A stretch of 64,000 nt of DNA from Actinomadura xylanilytica (GTDB taxonomy: Bacteria > Actinomycetota > Actinomycetes > Streptosporangiales > Streptosporangiaceae), in NCBI RefSeq assembly GCF_030283145.1, contig NZ_JASNWE010000001.1, positions 496,001-560,000 of the forward strand. The letters are read 5' to 3'. Shown here piece by piece: positions 1 through 9,029 of the stretch. Position 1 is the first letter of the stretch. Each line of letters begins with the position of its first letter. Under the pieces are notes generated by a model. It had not been told where the DNA came from, ran no database searches, and saw only the letters and a list, made by a program, of their open reading frames with translations. The position numbers were made by a program, and so were the translations under genes.

Positions 1-79
1 ATCGGCAGGCCGTGAAGGGGACACCTGCCGCCGCACGCGGCCATGAGCGACCCGGGGACGGTGCGAGCCCGGGGGCCAG

Positions 80-310
80 CCCGGCGGTCTGATCACCCCT
101 GAGCCGCTGGAAGAAACGCCCCGCGGGGCGCGGTAGACCCGGCAGCCGGTGCCCGAACGAAGCGGATCGCGCCCCGGGGCCACTGTGCCCAGGGCCCGGG
201 GGTCGCCCCGGGCGCGAGGGACGCGGTCAAGGAGGGTGGTACCGCGGGACCCCTGCCCAGGGCGTCTCGTCCCTCCGGTCCACGTGCAGTTCCACGTCGA
301 TCCGGAGGTC
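80..310 (+). promoter_or_regulatory. Translational T-box riboswitch of ileS
   Basis: The T-box core TGGTACCGCG lies at 237-246, where the acceptor end of uncharged tRNA pairs. GGAGGG at 231-236 can pair with CCCTCC at 271-276 (antisequestrator). CCTCCGG at 272-278 can instead pair with CCGGAGG at 302-308, which contains the ileS Shine-Dalgarno (sequestrator). The two helices exclude each other, so tRNA binding should free the ribosome site and no terminator is needed. The specifier is probably ATC (Ile) at 92-94 in the context GATCACC; that assignment is less certain. The upstream border is approximate, and bases 1-79 show nothing I can name. Confidence 0.88.
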
Positions 311-318
311 CGACCACC

Positions 319-3300
319 GTGAGCCGCCAGTTCCGGCCCCTGCCCGCGCAAGTCGATCTGCCCGCCCTGGAGCGGGACATGATCCGCCGCTGGCAGGAGG
401 GCCAGGTTTTCGAGCGGTCGCTGGAACGCACCGCGTCCGGACCGCAGTGGGTCTTCTACGAGGGCCCGCCCACCGCCAACGGCATGCCCGGCGTCCACCA
501 CGTCGAGGCCCGCGTCTTCAAGGACGTGTTCCCGCGCTTCAAGACCATGAAGGGCCACCACGTCCCGCGCAAGGCCGGCTGGGACTGCCACGGCCTGCCC
601 GTCGAGGTGGCCGTGGAGAAGGAGCTCGGCCTCACCGGCAAGAAGGACATCGAGGAGTACGGCGTCGCGGAGTTCAACGCGCGCTGCCGCGAGTCGGTGC
701 TCCGGCACGTGGACGCCTTCGAGGAGATGTCCGAGCGGATGGGCTTCTGGGTCGACACCGACCAGGCGTACCGCACCATGGACGCCGAGTACGTCGAGGC
801 CGTCTGGTGGTCCCTCAAGACCATCTTCGACAAGGGGCTGTTGTTCCGCGACTTCCGCATCACCCCGTACTGCCCGCGCTGCGGGACCGGGCTGTCCGAC
901 CACGAGCTGGGCCAGCCCGGCGGGTACGAGACGGTGTCCAGCCCCTCGGTGTTCGTGCGGATGCCGGCCACCTCGGGCCCGCTCGCCGAGCTGGGCGCGG
1001 CGCTGCTGATCTGGACCACCACGCCGTGGACGCTGGTCTCCAACACCGCCGTGGCCGTCCACCCCGACGTCACCTACGTCGCCGCGCGCCCGGCCGGGTC
1101 GGACGAGGTCCTCGTCGTGGCCGAGCCGCTGCTGGAGCAGGTCCTCGGCGAGGGCGCCGAACGCCTCGCCACCTACAAGGGCGCCGAGCTCGAGCGCACC
1201 TCCTACCAGCGGCCGTTCGACCTGGTCGACATCCCCGACGCGCACTACGTGGTGCTGGGCGACTACGTCACCGTCGAGGACGGCACCGGCCTGGTCCACC
1301 AGGCGCCCGCGTTCGGCGCCGACGACATGACGGTCTGCAAGAGCTACGGCATGCCGATCGTCAACCCGGTGGGGCCCGACGGCCGCTTCCTTCCGACCGT
1401 CCCGCTCGTCGGCGGGACGTTCTTCAAGAACGCCGACGAGACGCTCACCGACGACCTGCGCGCGCGCGGGCTGCTGTACCGCGGCGGCCACTTCGAGCAC
1501 AGCTACCCGCACTGCTGGCGCTGCCACACCGCGCTGCTGTACTACGCGCTCCCCGCCTGGTATATCCGCACGACGGAGATCAAGGACCGGCTGCTGGAGG
1601 AGAACGCCAGGACGAACTGGTTCCCCGAGACGGTCAAGGACGGCCGGTACGGGGAGTGGCTGCGCAACAACGTCGACTGGTCGCTGTCGCGCAGCCGCTA
1701 CTGGGGCACGCCCCTGCCGCTGTGGGTGTGCGGTGAGGACGAGACGCACATCACCTGCGTCGAGTCCCTCAAGGAGCTGGGCGAACTCGCTGGGCAGGAC
1801 CTGTCCGCCCTCGACCCGCACCGCCCCTACGTGGACGACATCACGCTCCCCTGCGCGCAGTGCGGGGGCGAGGCAAAGCGCGTCCCCGACGTGATCGACG
1901 CCTGGTACGACTCGGGCTCGATGCCGTTCGCGCAGTGGGGCGCCCCGCACCGCAACAACGACGTCTTCGAGGCGTCCTACCCGGCTCAGTACATCTGCGA
2001 GGCGCAGGACCAGACGCGCGGATGGTTCTATTCGCTGATGGCGGTCGGCACCCTGGTGTTCGACCGGTCCGCTTACGAGAACGTGCTCTGCCTCGGCCTG
2101 ATCCTGGCCGAGGACGGCCGCAAGATGAGCAAGCACCTGGGCAACGTGCTCCGGCCGATCCCGCTGATGGACCAGCACGGCGCCGACGCGGTGCGCTGGT
2201 ACATGCTCGCCAGCGGCCTGCCGTGGGCGTCCCGCCGCGTGGGGCACGCCGCGCTGGAGGAGATCGTCCGGAAGGTGCTGCTCACCTACTGGAACACGGC
2301 GTCGTTCTTCGTCCTGTACGCCAACGCGGCGGCGGCGCAGGGCCGCGCGTGGACGCCGGACCGCCGCGGCGAGGCGCCCGCCCCCGCCGACCGGCCGCTG
2401 CTCGACCGCTGGGCGCTGGCCGAGCTGCACCGCACCGTCCGCGAGGTCGACGAGGCGCTCGAGCGGTTCGACACCGCGGCGGCCGGGCGGCGCCTCTCCG
2501 AGTTCGTCGACGACCTGTCCAACTGGTACGTGCGGCGCTCGCGGCGGCGGTTCTGGGAGGGCCCGGAGACGCCCGGCGGCGCCTCCGCGTTCGCGACCCT
2601 GTACGAGTGCCTGGAGACCCTCACCCGGTTGATGGCGCCGATGGTCCCGTTCATCACCGACCACGTGTGGGACGTCATCCGCCCCGAGGACGGCCCCGGT
2701 TCGGTGCACCTGACCGACTGGCCGGAGGTGCGCGCCGACCTCCTCGACGCCGACCTGACCGCGCAGATGGCGCTGGTGCGGCGGCTGGTCGAGCTCGGCC
2801 GCTCGGCCCGCGCCGCCAGCGGCGTGCGGACCCGGCAGCCGCTCGGCCGGGCCCTGGTCGGCGCGGCCGGCTGGGCGTCGCTGCCCGCCGAGCTGCGCGG
2901 CCAGATCTCCGACGAGCTCAACGTGCTGGCCTTCGAGGAGCTGTCCTCCATCGGCGGCGACCTGGTCGAGTACGAGGTGAAGCCCAACTTCCGCGAGCTC
3001 GGCAAGCGCTTCGCCAAGGACACCCCGACGGTCGCCAAGGCCGTCACCGGGGCCGACCCCGCCGCGCTGGTGCGGACGCTGCGCGCCGACGAGGCCGCCG
3101 AGGTGGAGGTCCCCGGGCTCGGCCCGGTGCGGCTCGCGCCCGGCGACGTCATCGTCACCGAACGGCCGCGCAGCGGCTGGGCGGTCGAGAGCGCGGCGGG
3201 CGAGACCATCGCGCTCGACCTGACCGTGACGGCCGAGCTGCGCCGCGCCGGGCTCGTCCGCGAGGCCGTCCGGCTCGTCCAGGACGCGCGCAAGGCGTCC

Positions 3301-3501
3301 GGCCTGGACGTCACCGACCGGATCGCGCTGTGGTGGGAGGCCGCCGGCGACGACCTGGCCGAGGCGCTGCGCGCGCACGGCGGCGAGGTCGCCGCCGAGG
3401 TCCTGGCGACCGAGGTCGCCGAGGGCCGCCCGGCCGACGCGCCCGAGACGCGCCGGGACGACGAGCTGGGCCTGGCGTTCTGGCTCCGCAAGGCGACCTG
3501 A
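319..3501 (+). CDS. ileS: Isoleucyl-tRNA synthetase
   Basis: Cytoplasmic class I synthetase that charges tRNA-Ile, 1060 aa, normal for the long actinobacterial/eukaryote-like form. The HIGH-type signature is PPTANGMPGVHH at residues 50-61, the KMSKS-type loop is RKMSKHLGN near 602-610, and Cys pairs of a zinc-ribbon kind occur near 190 (CPRCG) and 515 (CAQCGG). Between the class I motifs lies the CP1 editing domain, with WTTTPWTL near 233. The GTG start at 319 is fixed by GGAGG at 304-308 inside the T-box sequestrator helix, so expression should rise when tRNA-Ile is uncharged. It lies head-on to the divIVA block, separated by a convergent pair. Confidence 0.97.
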   Translation: MSRQFRPLPAQVDLPALERDMIRRWQEGQVFERSLERTASGPQWVFYEGPPTANGMPGVHHVEARVFKDVFPRFKTMKGHHVPRKAGWDCHGLPVEVAVEKELGLTGKKDIEEYGVAEFNARCRESVLRHVDAFEEMSERMGFWVDTDQAYRTMDAEYVEAVWWSLKTIFDKGLLFRDFRITPYCPRCGTGLSDHELGQPGGYETVSSPSVFVRMPATSGPLAELGAALLIWTTTPWTLVSNTAVAVHPDVTYVAARPAGSDEVLVVAEPLLEQVLGEGAERLATYKGAELERTSYQRPFDLVDIPDAHYVVLGDYVTVEDGTGLVHQAPAFGADDMTVCKSYGMPIVNPVGPDGRFLPTVPLVGGTFFKNADETLTDDLRARGLLYRGGHFEHSYPHCWRCHTALLYYALPAWYIRTTEIKDRLLEENARTNWFPETVKDGRYGEWLRNNVDWSLSRSRYWGTPLPLWVCGEDETHITCVESLKELGELAGQDLSALDPHRPYVDDITLPCAQCGGEAKRVPDVIDAWYDSGSMPFAQWGAPHRNNDVFEASYPAQYICEAQDQTRGWFYSLMAVGTLVFDRSAYENVLCLGLILAEDGRKMSKHLGNVLRPIPLMDQHGADAVRWYMLASGLPWASRRVGHAALEEIVRKVLLTYWNTASFFVLYANAAAAQGRAWTPDRRGEAPAPADRPLLDRWALAELHRTVREVDEALERFDTAAAGRRLSEFVDDLSNWYVRRSRRRFWEGPETPGGASAFATLYECLETLTRLMAPMVPFITDHVWDVIRPEDGPGSVHLTDWPEVRADLLDADLTAQMALVRRLVELGRSARAASGVRTRQPLGRALVGAAGWASLPAELRGQISDELNVLAFEELSSIGGDLVEYEVKPNFRELGKRFAKDTPTVAKAVTGADPAALVRTLRADEAAEVEVPGLGPVRLAPGDVIVTERPRSGWAVESAAGETIALDLTVTAELRRAGLVREAVRLVQDARKASGLDVTDRIALWWEAAGDDLAEALRAHGGEVAAEVLATEVAEGRPADAPETRRDDELGLAFWLRKAT

Positions 3502-3562
3502 CCGCGCTGCCGAGCGCGGCCGGGGCGCGGCCGGGCGGCCGGGGGCCATTTCGCGACACATC

Positions 3563-4378
3563 GTGTTTGCGATGATGGATGATGGGGGCGTGAACCTTCC
3601 AGAACCCCCTTCACCGTCCGAACCGGAGACCCCGGCCGCGGCTCCGGCCGAAGGCCCGTCCGGGGCCGCCGCGCTGCGCGCGTCGGACGCCGACCGGGAC
3701 CGGGTGTCCGACACCCTCCGCGAGGCCCTCGCGGAGGGCCGCATCACCCCGGAGGAGCACGCCGAGCGCATCGACGCGGTCTACCGGGCCAAGACCTACA
3801 GCGAACTCGAACCGCTGCTGAGCGACCTGCCCGGCGCCGGTGACGCCGTCCCGGGCGCCCCGAAGGTCCGGCTCCGCAAGGACGAGCCCACGCTGCCGCC
3901 CCCGGCCCCGCAGTCGACCGCGATCGTGGCGGTCTTCGGGGCGGCCGAGCGCAAGGGCCGCTGGCTGGTCGAGCCGCAGACGACCATCACGTGCGTCTTC
4001 GGCGGCGTGGAACTGGACCTGCGGCAGGCGGTGCTCACGCAGCGGGAGGTCGGCCTCACCATCAGCTGCGTCTTCGGCGGCGTCGAGATCACCGTCCCGC
4101 CCGGCGTCCGGGTGGTCAACTCCAGCGTCGCGGTCTTCGGCGGGCACAGCCTGCCCGACGACGACCCGCTGGAGCCCGACGCCCCGGTGATCAAGCTGTC
4201 CGGGATGGTGCTGTTCGGCGGCGTCAACGTCACCCGCCGCGAGCCCGACGCGCCCCGGCCCGACCGCCGGGCCGCGCACACCGAGCATGTCCGGGGGATC
4301 CGCGACTCGCACCGCAGGCACCTTGAGGACCTGCGGCACGACCGCCGCGAACAGCGCCGGTCACCTCGCGACCACTGA
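3563..4378 (+). CDS. DUF1707 domain protein with a C-terminal LiaF-like beta domain
   Basis: 271 aa. An N-terminal Pro/Glu-rich tail precedes a DUF1707 (SHOCT-like) helical domain at about residues 38-92, with the typical LRASDADRDRV opening and RITPEEHAERIDAVY core. The second half, about 115-225, has repeated VFGG turns (VFGGVELDL, VFGGVEITV, VFGGHS, LFGGVNV) as in the cell-wall-stress-sensing C-terminal domain of LiaF-type proteins. No membrane segment is visible, so it is probably cytoplasmic. Function is unknown; related proteins are often linked to envelope stress. GTG 3563, ATG 3572/3575 and GTG 3590 are in frame and none has a clear Shine-Dalgarno, so the start is uncertain and could be leaderless. 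Confidence 0.8.
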   Translation: MFAMMDDGGVNLPEPPSPSEPETPAAAPAEGPSGAAALRASDADRDRVSDTLREALAEGRITPEEHAERIDAVYRAKTYSELEPLLSDLPGAGDAVPGAPKVRLRKDEPTLPPPAPQSTAIVAVFGAAERKGRWLVEPQTTITCVFGGVELDLRQAVLTQREVGLTISCVFGGVEITVPPGVRVVNSSVAVFGGHSLPDDDPLEPDAPVIKLSGMVLFGGVNVTRREPDAPRPDRRAAHTEHVRGIRDSHRRHLEDLRHDRREQRRSPRDH

Positions 4379-4400
4379 CCGGCGCCCGGCGGGCGCCGGT
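4378..4400. terminator. Hairpin terminator between convergent genes (first of two)
   Basis: ACCGGCGCCC (4378-4387) and GGGCGCCGGT (4391-4400) form a perfect 10-bp stem with a 3-nt loop, beginning at the DUF1707 stop codon. There is no T-tract, as is common for actinobacterial terminators. It can work in both directions. Confidence 0.7.
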
Positions 4401-4425
4401 CCGGTGCGCGGACGCGTGAACGCCG

Positions 4426-4464
4426 CGCGGCCGTGACCACCGGGGATCCGGGATCACGGCCGCG
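4426..4464. terminator. Second hairpin between the convergent genes
   Basis: CGCGGCCGTGA (4426-4436) pairs perfectly with TCACGGCCGCG (4454-4464) across a 17-nt loop. It sits 22 bp before the stop of the minus-strand gene at 4486 and probably ends that transcript. Confidence 0.6.
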
Positions 4465-4485
4465 TCGAGCGGGTCGGGCCGGTGG

Positions 4486-6165
4486 TCAGTCGCGGGCCCG
4501 CTCGCGGTCGGGCTGGCAGACCAGGCACGGGGTGCAGCCGCGGGCCTTGGCCTCGGCGCGGGACAGTGCCTCGAGGTCGTCGGCGTCGTCGCCGATGTCC
4601 TCGATCAGCGCGCAGTCGGTGCGGTGGTAGCGCTTGGTGCCGCTCAGGATGCGCACCTGCGGGCCCTCGTCGTCGGCCTCGCCCGCGTCGTCGGCCGGGG
4701 CGTCGTCGGCCTCCTTGGCCGGGGCGTCGCCGCCGGCGTCGGGCGTGCCGTCGTCCGGACCGGATCCGGACATCTCGGCGGGCTCGTCGCCGTCGCTCGC
4801 GGCGGGGCCGGTACCGGCCGCCGGGGACACCGTCGCCTCGGACCCCATCGCCTCGGACCCCGTGGTGCCGGACTCCGTGCTGCCGGACTCGGCGGCGCCG
4901 GACTCGCCCGACTCGCGCGGACGCGGGGCCGCCGGCGAGGCCGTGCCCTCATCGCCCGGCGGGTCGTCTCCGAACCCTCCGGACGACGCGGACGCGGCCG
5001 TGGCGACGCGTTCGCCCGCCGGACGGGTTCCAGGCTCGGTCTCGGCCTTCTCCGCCGTCTCCGTGGCGGCAGGGGCGTCCGCTCCGGCGGCCGGGGTCGC
5101 CGCCGCGTCGCCCGCGACGGGCAGGTCGGCCGGCTTTGGCTTCGCCGCCGGGGACCCTCCGGGGAGACCCCACACCGACGGCAGCGCGTCGGACCCGCCG
5201 GGCTCGGCGCCGGATTCCACCGGCGCGGACGACGGCGACGCCTCGGACCCGGCGGACCGGGAGCCGTCCGGCCCCTCGGTCCCGGACGGCTTCACCGAGC
5301 CGGGCTCGACGGACGTGAACGGCGAGGTGATGGTCGAATCGGCGGACGCGGGCGGGATGCCGCCCTTCTCGTCCGCCCCGGGCCGGCCGCCCTCGAACTC
5401 CGCGGTCGTGCCGGGCCCGGTGGGGCGCGCCGGGGCGGGCTTGGCCAGCCCGGCCAGGCCGCCGGCGGCCGAACCGGACCGCTCGGCGGAACGTTCGGAG
5501 GCAAGCCCGGCGGGCCGCTCCCCGGAACGCTGAGCGGGTCGCTCGCCGGAACGCTGGGCGGGGCGCTCGGAGCCGCTCCCGGCCACCGCTCCGGCCGCCG
5601 CCTTGGCGGGTGCCGCCGGGACCGCGACCGCGGCGCGCGCCGCCAGTGCGGTGTCGGGCAGGCAGGCGGTGCAGGAGCTGAAGCCCTCTTCCTTGGCCTC
5701 GGCGTAGGTCAGTTCTTCGGTTTCCCGCCCGGCGAGTTGCCGGCAGGTGTCCAGGTGGTAACGCTTGCGTCCCCGTACGACGTGCACCAGCGCGTCCTCG
5801 GGGACGTCGGCCGGCGGGGCGGGGATCTCGACCTCGTCGTCGGCCGCTTCGGCGGCGTCCCTCGTGCCGTCGGCGGACCTGGCGCGTGCGGCGGCGACGG
5901 CCGCGCGCTCGGCCTTCTTGGTCTTCTTCTTGGTCTTGCGGGCGGCGCCGGAGGACGTCGCGCCCGGGCCCCAGAGGTCTCGGCGGCGCAGGAACACCCC
6001 GATGGCCAGGCACAGTGCGGACACGATGCTGACGGCGATCGAAATGTAGATCACCACCAGCGCGTCCAGGCCGAACACCTGCGCGCTGTCTCCGTTGCCG
6101 GCGACGATTCCCGCGACCAGCAGTGCGATCGCCGCCACCACGAGGACGCCACTCAGGATGATCAC
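4486..6165 (-). CDS. Membrane protein with two Ada-type metal-binding motifs
   Basis: 559 aa, not a family I can name. Two transmembrane helices lie at about residues 2-23 and 34-60, followed by a Lys-rich segment. Two similar motifs follow: RYHLDTC...CTAC (C141, C165, C168) and RYHRTDC...CTPCLVC at the C-terminus (C518, C544, C547, C550). Each has Tyr-His-x3-Cys, about 25 residues, an AEAK...G turn, then Cys-x2-Cys, as in the Ada-like zinc site found on some secreted nucleases. About 330 residues of Ser/Gly/Pro/Glu-rich low complexity separate them, including repeated GERPAQRS and TESG units. GTG start with GGGGGAG upstream. It follows divIVA by 151 bp on the same strand. Confidence 0.7.
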   Translation of the reverse strand: MIILSGVLVVAAIALLVAGIVAGNGDSAQVFGLDALVVIYISIAVSIVSALCLAIGVFLRRRDLWGPGATSSGAARKTKKKTKKAERAAVAAARARSADGTRDAAEAADDEVEIPAPPADVPEDALVHVVRGRKRYHLDTCRQLAGRETEELTYAEAKEEGFSSCTACLPDTALAARAAVAVPAAPAKAAAGAVAGSGSERPAQRSGERPAQRSGERPAGLASERSAERSGSAAGGLAGLAKPAPARPTGPGTTAEFEGGRPGADEKGGIPPASADSTITSPFTSVEPGSVKPSGTEGPDGSRSAGSEASPSSAPVESGAEPGGSDALPSVWGLPGGSPAAKPKPADLPVAGDAAATPAAGADAPAATETAEKAETEPGTRPAGERVATAASASSGGFGDDPPGDEGTASPAAPRPRESGESGAAESGSTESGTTGSEAMGSEATVSPAAGTGPAASDGDEPAEMSGSGPDDGTPDAGGDAPAKEADDAPADDAGEADDEGPQVRILSGTKRYHRTDCALIEDIGDDADDLEALSRAEAKARGCTPCLVCQPDRERARD

Positions 6166-6316
6166 AGGGTCTCTCCCCCTCTACAAGCCGCATGCCCCCA
6201 GGCCGTCGTCCCGGCTCGGAGGTCACCGCCGACGCTTCCGAAACGGCGCCGGGATGGCGGCGGTGCCATCCGCGGCGCGGCGATCGGAGAAGACACTATC
6301 GCCTGCGGGGCGGGCC

Positions 6317-7282
6317 TTAGCGCCTCTCGTGCGGCGGGGTGTCGCCGACGTGGAACGCGCCGGTGGCCGAGTGCTGAACCTGCTGCGCGTGCTGCACCGG
6401 CTCGGCGGGCGGCGGGAAGGGCGAGGGGCCGGTGGGGACGCCCTGGCCAGAGAGGCCGTTGCGGTTCTCGGGGGCGTGGGGAAGCGCGTTCTGGGGGCCG
6501 GTCGGGGGGCCTGACTGCTGTCCGACGGGCTGGCCGATGGGCTGCTGCTGACCGCCGGACTGCATGGAGCCGCCGGGGACGGCCGGGAAACCGCCGGTCT
6601 CGGTGCTGCCCGCCTCGAGGTCGCGGAGCTGGCCCTCGAGGTAGACCTTCAGCCGGCTGCGGTACTCGCGCTCGAACGCGCGCAGGTTGTCGACCTCGCG
6701 CTCGAGCTCCTCGCGCTGCTGCACGAGCGATCCCATCACCTGGCGGTGCCGCTCCTGCGCGTCGCGGTCGAGGGCCTCGGCGCGGGACCGGGCCTCGCTG
6801 ACGATCTGGTCGGCCTGCCGGCGGGCCTTGCCGAGGATCTCCTCGGCCTCGCGGCGGGCGCGGCCCAGCGTCTCGTCGGCCTCGCGGCGGGCGTCGGCGA
6901 TCGCCTGGTCGGCGGTCTGCTGCGCCAGCGCGAGCACGCGCGCCGCGGTGTCCATGTTGTCCTCGCCGGTCGGGGCGGCGGACATGCCGAGGCCGCCGAG
7001 GGCCGGCTCGGGCTCGGGCTTGGGCTGCGGCTCGGGCCGGGGGGGCTCGGGGATCTGGGCGACGTCGGGCTTGGGCTCCACGATGGGCGCGGCCATGGCG
7101 GGGACCTTGCCGCGCAGGCACTCGGCCAGCTTCGCGCGCAGCTCCTCGTTCTCCTGGATGAGACGGTCGAGCTCTCCCTCGACATCGTCGAGGAAGGCGT
7201 CCACCTCCTCCTCGTCGTAACCCGGCCTCAGCCTGGTCGTACTGAACTGCTTGTTCCGCACATCTGCGGGTGTCAGCGGCAT
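6317..7282 (-). CDS. divIVA: DivIVA/Wag31 polar growth protein
   Basis: 321 aa coiled-coil cytoskeletal protein that marks cell poles and new septa and directs tip growth in actinobacteria. The N-terminal DivIVA membrane-curvature motif reads MPLTPADVRNKQFSTTRL, followed by GYDEEEVDAFLDDVE. One coiled coil spans about residues 25-50. A Pro/Glu-rich linker then leads to a long coiled coil at about 105-220 rich in Ala, Arg, Glu and Gln. The C-terminus (225-321) is Gly/Gln/Pro-rich and disordered. ATG start with AAGGAGA 7 bp upstream. It is the last division gene of the block and follows yggT by 49 bp, the usual actinobacterial order. Confidence 0.95.
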   Translation of the reverse strand: MPLTPADVRNKQFSTTRLRPGYDEEEVDAFLDDVEGELDRLIQENEELRAKLAECLRGKVPAMAAPIVEPKPDVAQIPEPPRPEPQPKPEPEPALGGLGMSAAPTGEDNMDTAARVLALAQQTADQAIADARREADETLGRARREAEEILGKARRQADQIVSEARSRAEALDRDAQERHRQVMGSLVQQREELEREVDNLRAFEREYRSRLKVYLEGQLRDLEAGSTETGGFPAVPGGSMQSGGQQQPIGQPVGQQSGPPTGPQNALPHAPENRNGLSGQGVPTGPSPFPPPAEPVQHAQQVQHSATGAFHVGDTPPHERR

Positions 7283-7331
7283 GTTCGTCTCCTTGGCGCG
7301 CTTGGAGTCTGTCCCGAAGGACGGTATCCGA

Positions 7332-7622
7332 TCAGAGCCTCTGCACGAAGATGATCATTACCCAGACCACAAGGATGAGGACCGTGAAACTGAGGTCCAA
7401 CGCCACGTTACCCAGACGTATCGGCGGGATGAAACGCCTCAGCAGTTTCAGTGGCGGGTCGGTGATGGTGTACGTCGCCTCCGCGATCACCAGCACCACT
7501 CCAGTGGGCTTCCATGACCGGGCGAACGACTGCAGGACTTCGAGGATCAACCTCCCGATCAGGAAGAGGAGGAAGATGTAGAGCAGTGCGCTCAGCACGG
7601 ATCCAACGATTGTCACGGACAC
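7332..7622 (-). CDS. YggT family membrane protein
   Basis: 96 aa integral membrane protein. Two hydrophobic segments (about residues 2-28 and 72-94) flank the family signature RSWKPTGVVLV...ITDPPLKLLRRFIPPIR. YggT proteins sit between sepF and divIVA in many Gram-positive genomes. A role in division or membrane organisation is inferred from that linkage and not firmly established. GTG start at 7622; the stop of sepF is only 15 bp upstream, so the two are very probably co-transcribed. Confidence 0.92.
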   Translation of the reverse strand: MSVTIVGSVLSALLYIFLLFLIGRLILEVLQSFARSWKPTGVVLVIAEATYTITDPPLKLLRRFIPPIRLGNVALDLSFTVLILVVWVMIIFVQRL

Positions 7623-7637
7623 TCTCGCATGTGGCTG

Positions 7638-8174
7638 TCAGCTTTGGTTGAAGAACCCTCGTTCTGCCATCCGGGCCTTGTCCTCGGCTGTCACCTCCAC
7701 GTTGGCCGGTGACAGCAGGAACACCTTGTTGGTAACACGCTCGATGCTCCCGTGCAGTCCGAACACGAGACCCGCCGCGAAGTCGACCAGACGCTTGGCG
7801 TCGCTGTCCACCATCTCGGTCAGATTCATGATCACCGGGGTGCCCTCACGGAAGTGCTCCCCGATGGTCCTGGCCTCGTTGTAGGTTCTGGGGTGCAGCG
7901 TAGTGATACGCGCAAGGTCGGTGGTACCCGACTCGTAGAGCGCCACGGAGCGTCGCTCGGTGGCGGACGCTGCGTGATGATCAAGATCGCCGTCCGCGGT
8001 CTCCTCACCTCCGGTAAGCTGACCGGCGGATTCGTCGTCGCGACGCCGTCCCTGGCCGGGATCGGCCTCCTCGTCGTACGGGTCGTACTCGTCATAGTCG
8101 TCGTACTTGGCGTTGTAACGGTCGTCCTCCACGAGGCCGAGGTAGACCGCCATCTTGCGCATCGCGCTGGCCAT
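7638..8174 (-). CDS. sepF: SepF, FtsZ membrane anchor
   Basis: 178 aa. An N-terminal amphipathic helix ([17 protein letters not shown]) should bind the membrane. A disordered acidic linker (about 20-85) follows, then the SepF globular domain (about 90-175) with [20 protein letters not shown] and the PVIMNLTEM and [16 protein letters not shown] segments. SepF polymerises and tethers FtsZ to the membrane; most actinobacteria lack FtsA and depend on it. ATG 8174 has GGAGGG a few bases upstream; a second ATG at 8162 (MRKMAVYL) is also possible. It lies between yggS and yggT. Confidence 0.96.
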   Translation of the reverse strand: MASAMRKMAVYLGLVEDDRYNAKYDDYDEYDPYDEEADPGQGRRRDDESAGQLTGGEETADGDLDHHAASATERRSVALYESGTTDLARITTLHPRTYNEARTIGEHFREGTPVIMNLTEMVDSDAKRLVDFAAGLVFGLHGSIERVTNKVFLLSPANVEVTAEDKARMAERGFFNQS

Positions 8175-8279
8175 ACGTCCCTCCGTCGTCCTGTGGCCGC
8201 GGCACCCGGCGCGTCGGCGCCGCCGTCGGACTCTCCGTCAGTGCGACCTGCCGTTTCAGCAGGTACCACTGGGGGGACA

Positions 8280-9029
8280 TTACCTGACGATTGCCCGCCG
8301 GCCGCCGAGCAACGCCGTACCGATCCGCAGGTGTGTCGCGCCACACGCGATCGCCTGTTCCAGATCGCCGCTCATCCCGGCCGACAGCACACCGGCCCCC
8401 GGGTGCGCCGCGCGCACCGATTCGGCGACCTGCGCGAGACGTTCGAAGGCGGGCAGCGGGTCGGCGTCCAGCGGCGCGACCGCCATCACCCCGCCGAGTT
8501 CCAGGCCCTCCGCAGCGGCGATCGCGTCGGCGAGTCCGAGCGCGTCGGCGGGCGCGGCGCCGCCGCGGCCCCCCACCGCGCCGGGCCCGTCCGGACCGTC
8601 CGGGTCGTCCAGCGAGACCTGTACCAGGCAGCGCACCGTGCGCCCGGCCCGCTCGGCCGCCGACGACAGCGCGGTGACCAGCCTCGGGCGGTCGACGGAC
8701 TGGACGACGGCGGCGTAGCCGGTCACGGCCCGCGCCTTGTTGGTCTGAAGCCGTCCGACGAAGTGCCAGGTGAGCGGGAGGTCGGCGGTCTCGGCTGCCT
8801 TGGGCCGGGCCTCCTGGTCGCGGTTCTCGGCGACGTCGGTGAGGCCGAGCCCGGCGAGCAGGCGCACGTCGGAGGCCGGGAAGGTCTTGGTCACCGCGAC
8901 CAGCGTGACGCCGGCGGGGTCCCGTCCGGCCGCGGCGCAGGCGGCGGCGACGCGCTCGCGGACGTCGGCGAGGTTGGCGGCGAGCTCGTCGCGCCGCGCG
9001 CCGGGGGCGGCGGCGTCTTCGTGGTTCAT
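8280..9029 (-). CDS. YggS/PROSC family PLP-binding protein
   Basis: 249 aa, a fold-type III alanine-racemase-like barrel without the second domain. The PLP lysine lies in VTLVAVTKTFPASDV near residue 42. Other family motifs are ENRDQEARPK, WHFVGRLQTNKA, VSLDDPDGPDG and the phosphate-binding GMSGDLEQAIACGATHLRIG. These proteins keep vitamin B6 balanced and have no proven catalytic activity. ATG 9029 overlaps the pgeF stop by one base (TGATG). The frame is open further upstream, but that part lies inside pgeF and is Pro/Arg-rich shadow, so I rejected it. Confidence 0.93.
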   Translation of the reverse strand: MNHEDAAAPGARRDELAANLADVRERVAAACAAAGRDPAGVTLVAVTKTFPASDVRLLAGLGLTDVAENRDQEARPKAAETADLPLTWHFVGRLQTNKARAVTGYAAVVQSVDRPRLVTALSSAAERAGRTVRCLVQVSLDDPDGPDGPGAVGGRGGAAPADALGLADAIAAAEGLELGGVMAVAPLDADPLPAFERLAQVAESVRAAHPGAGVLSAGMSGDLEQAIACGATHLRIGTALLGGRRAIVR

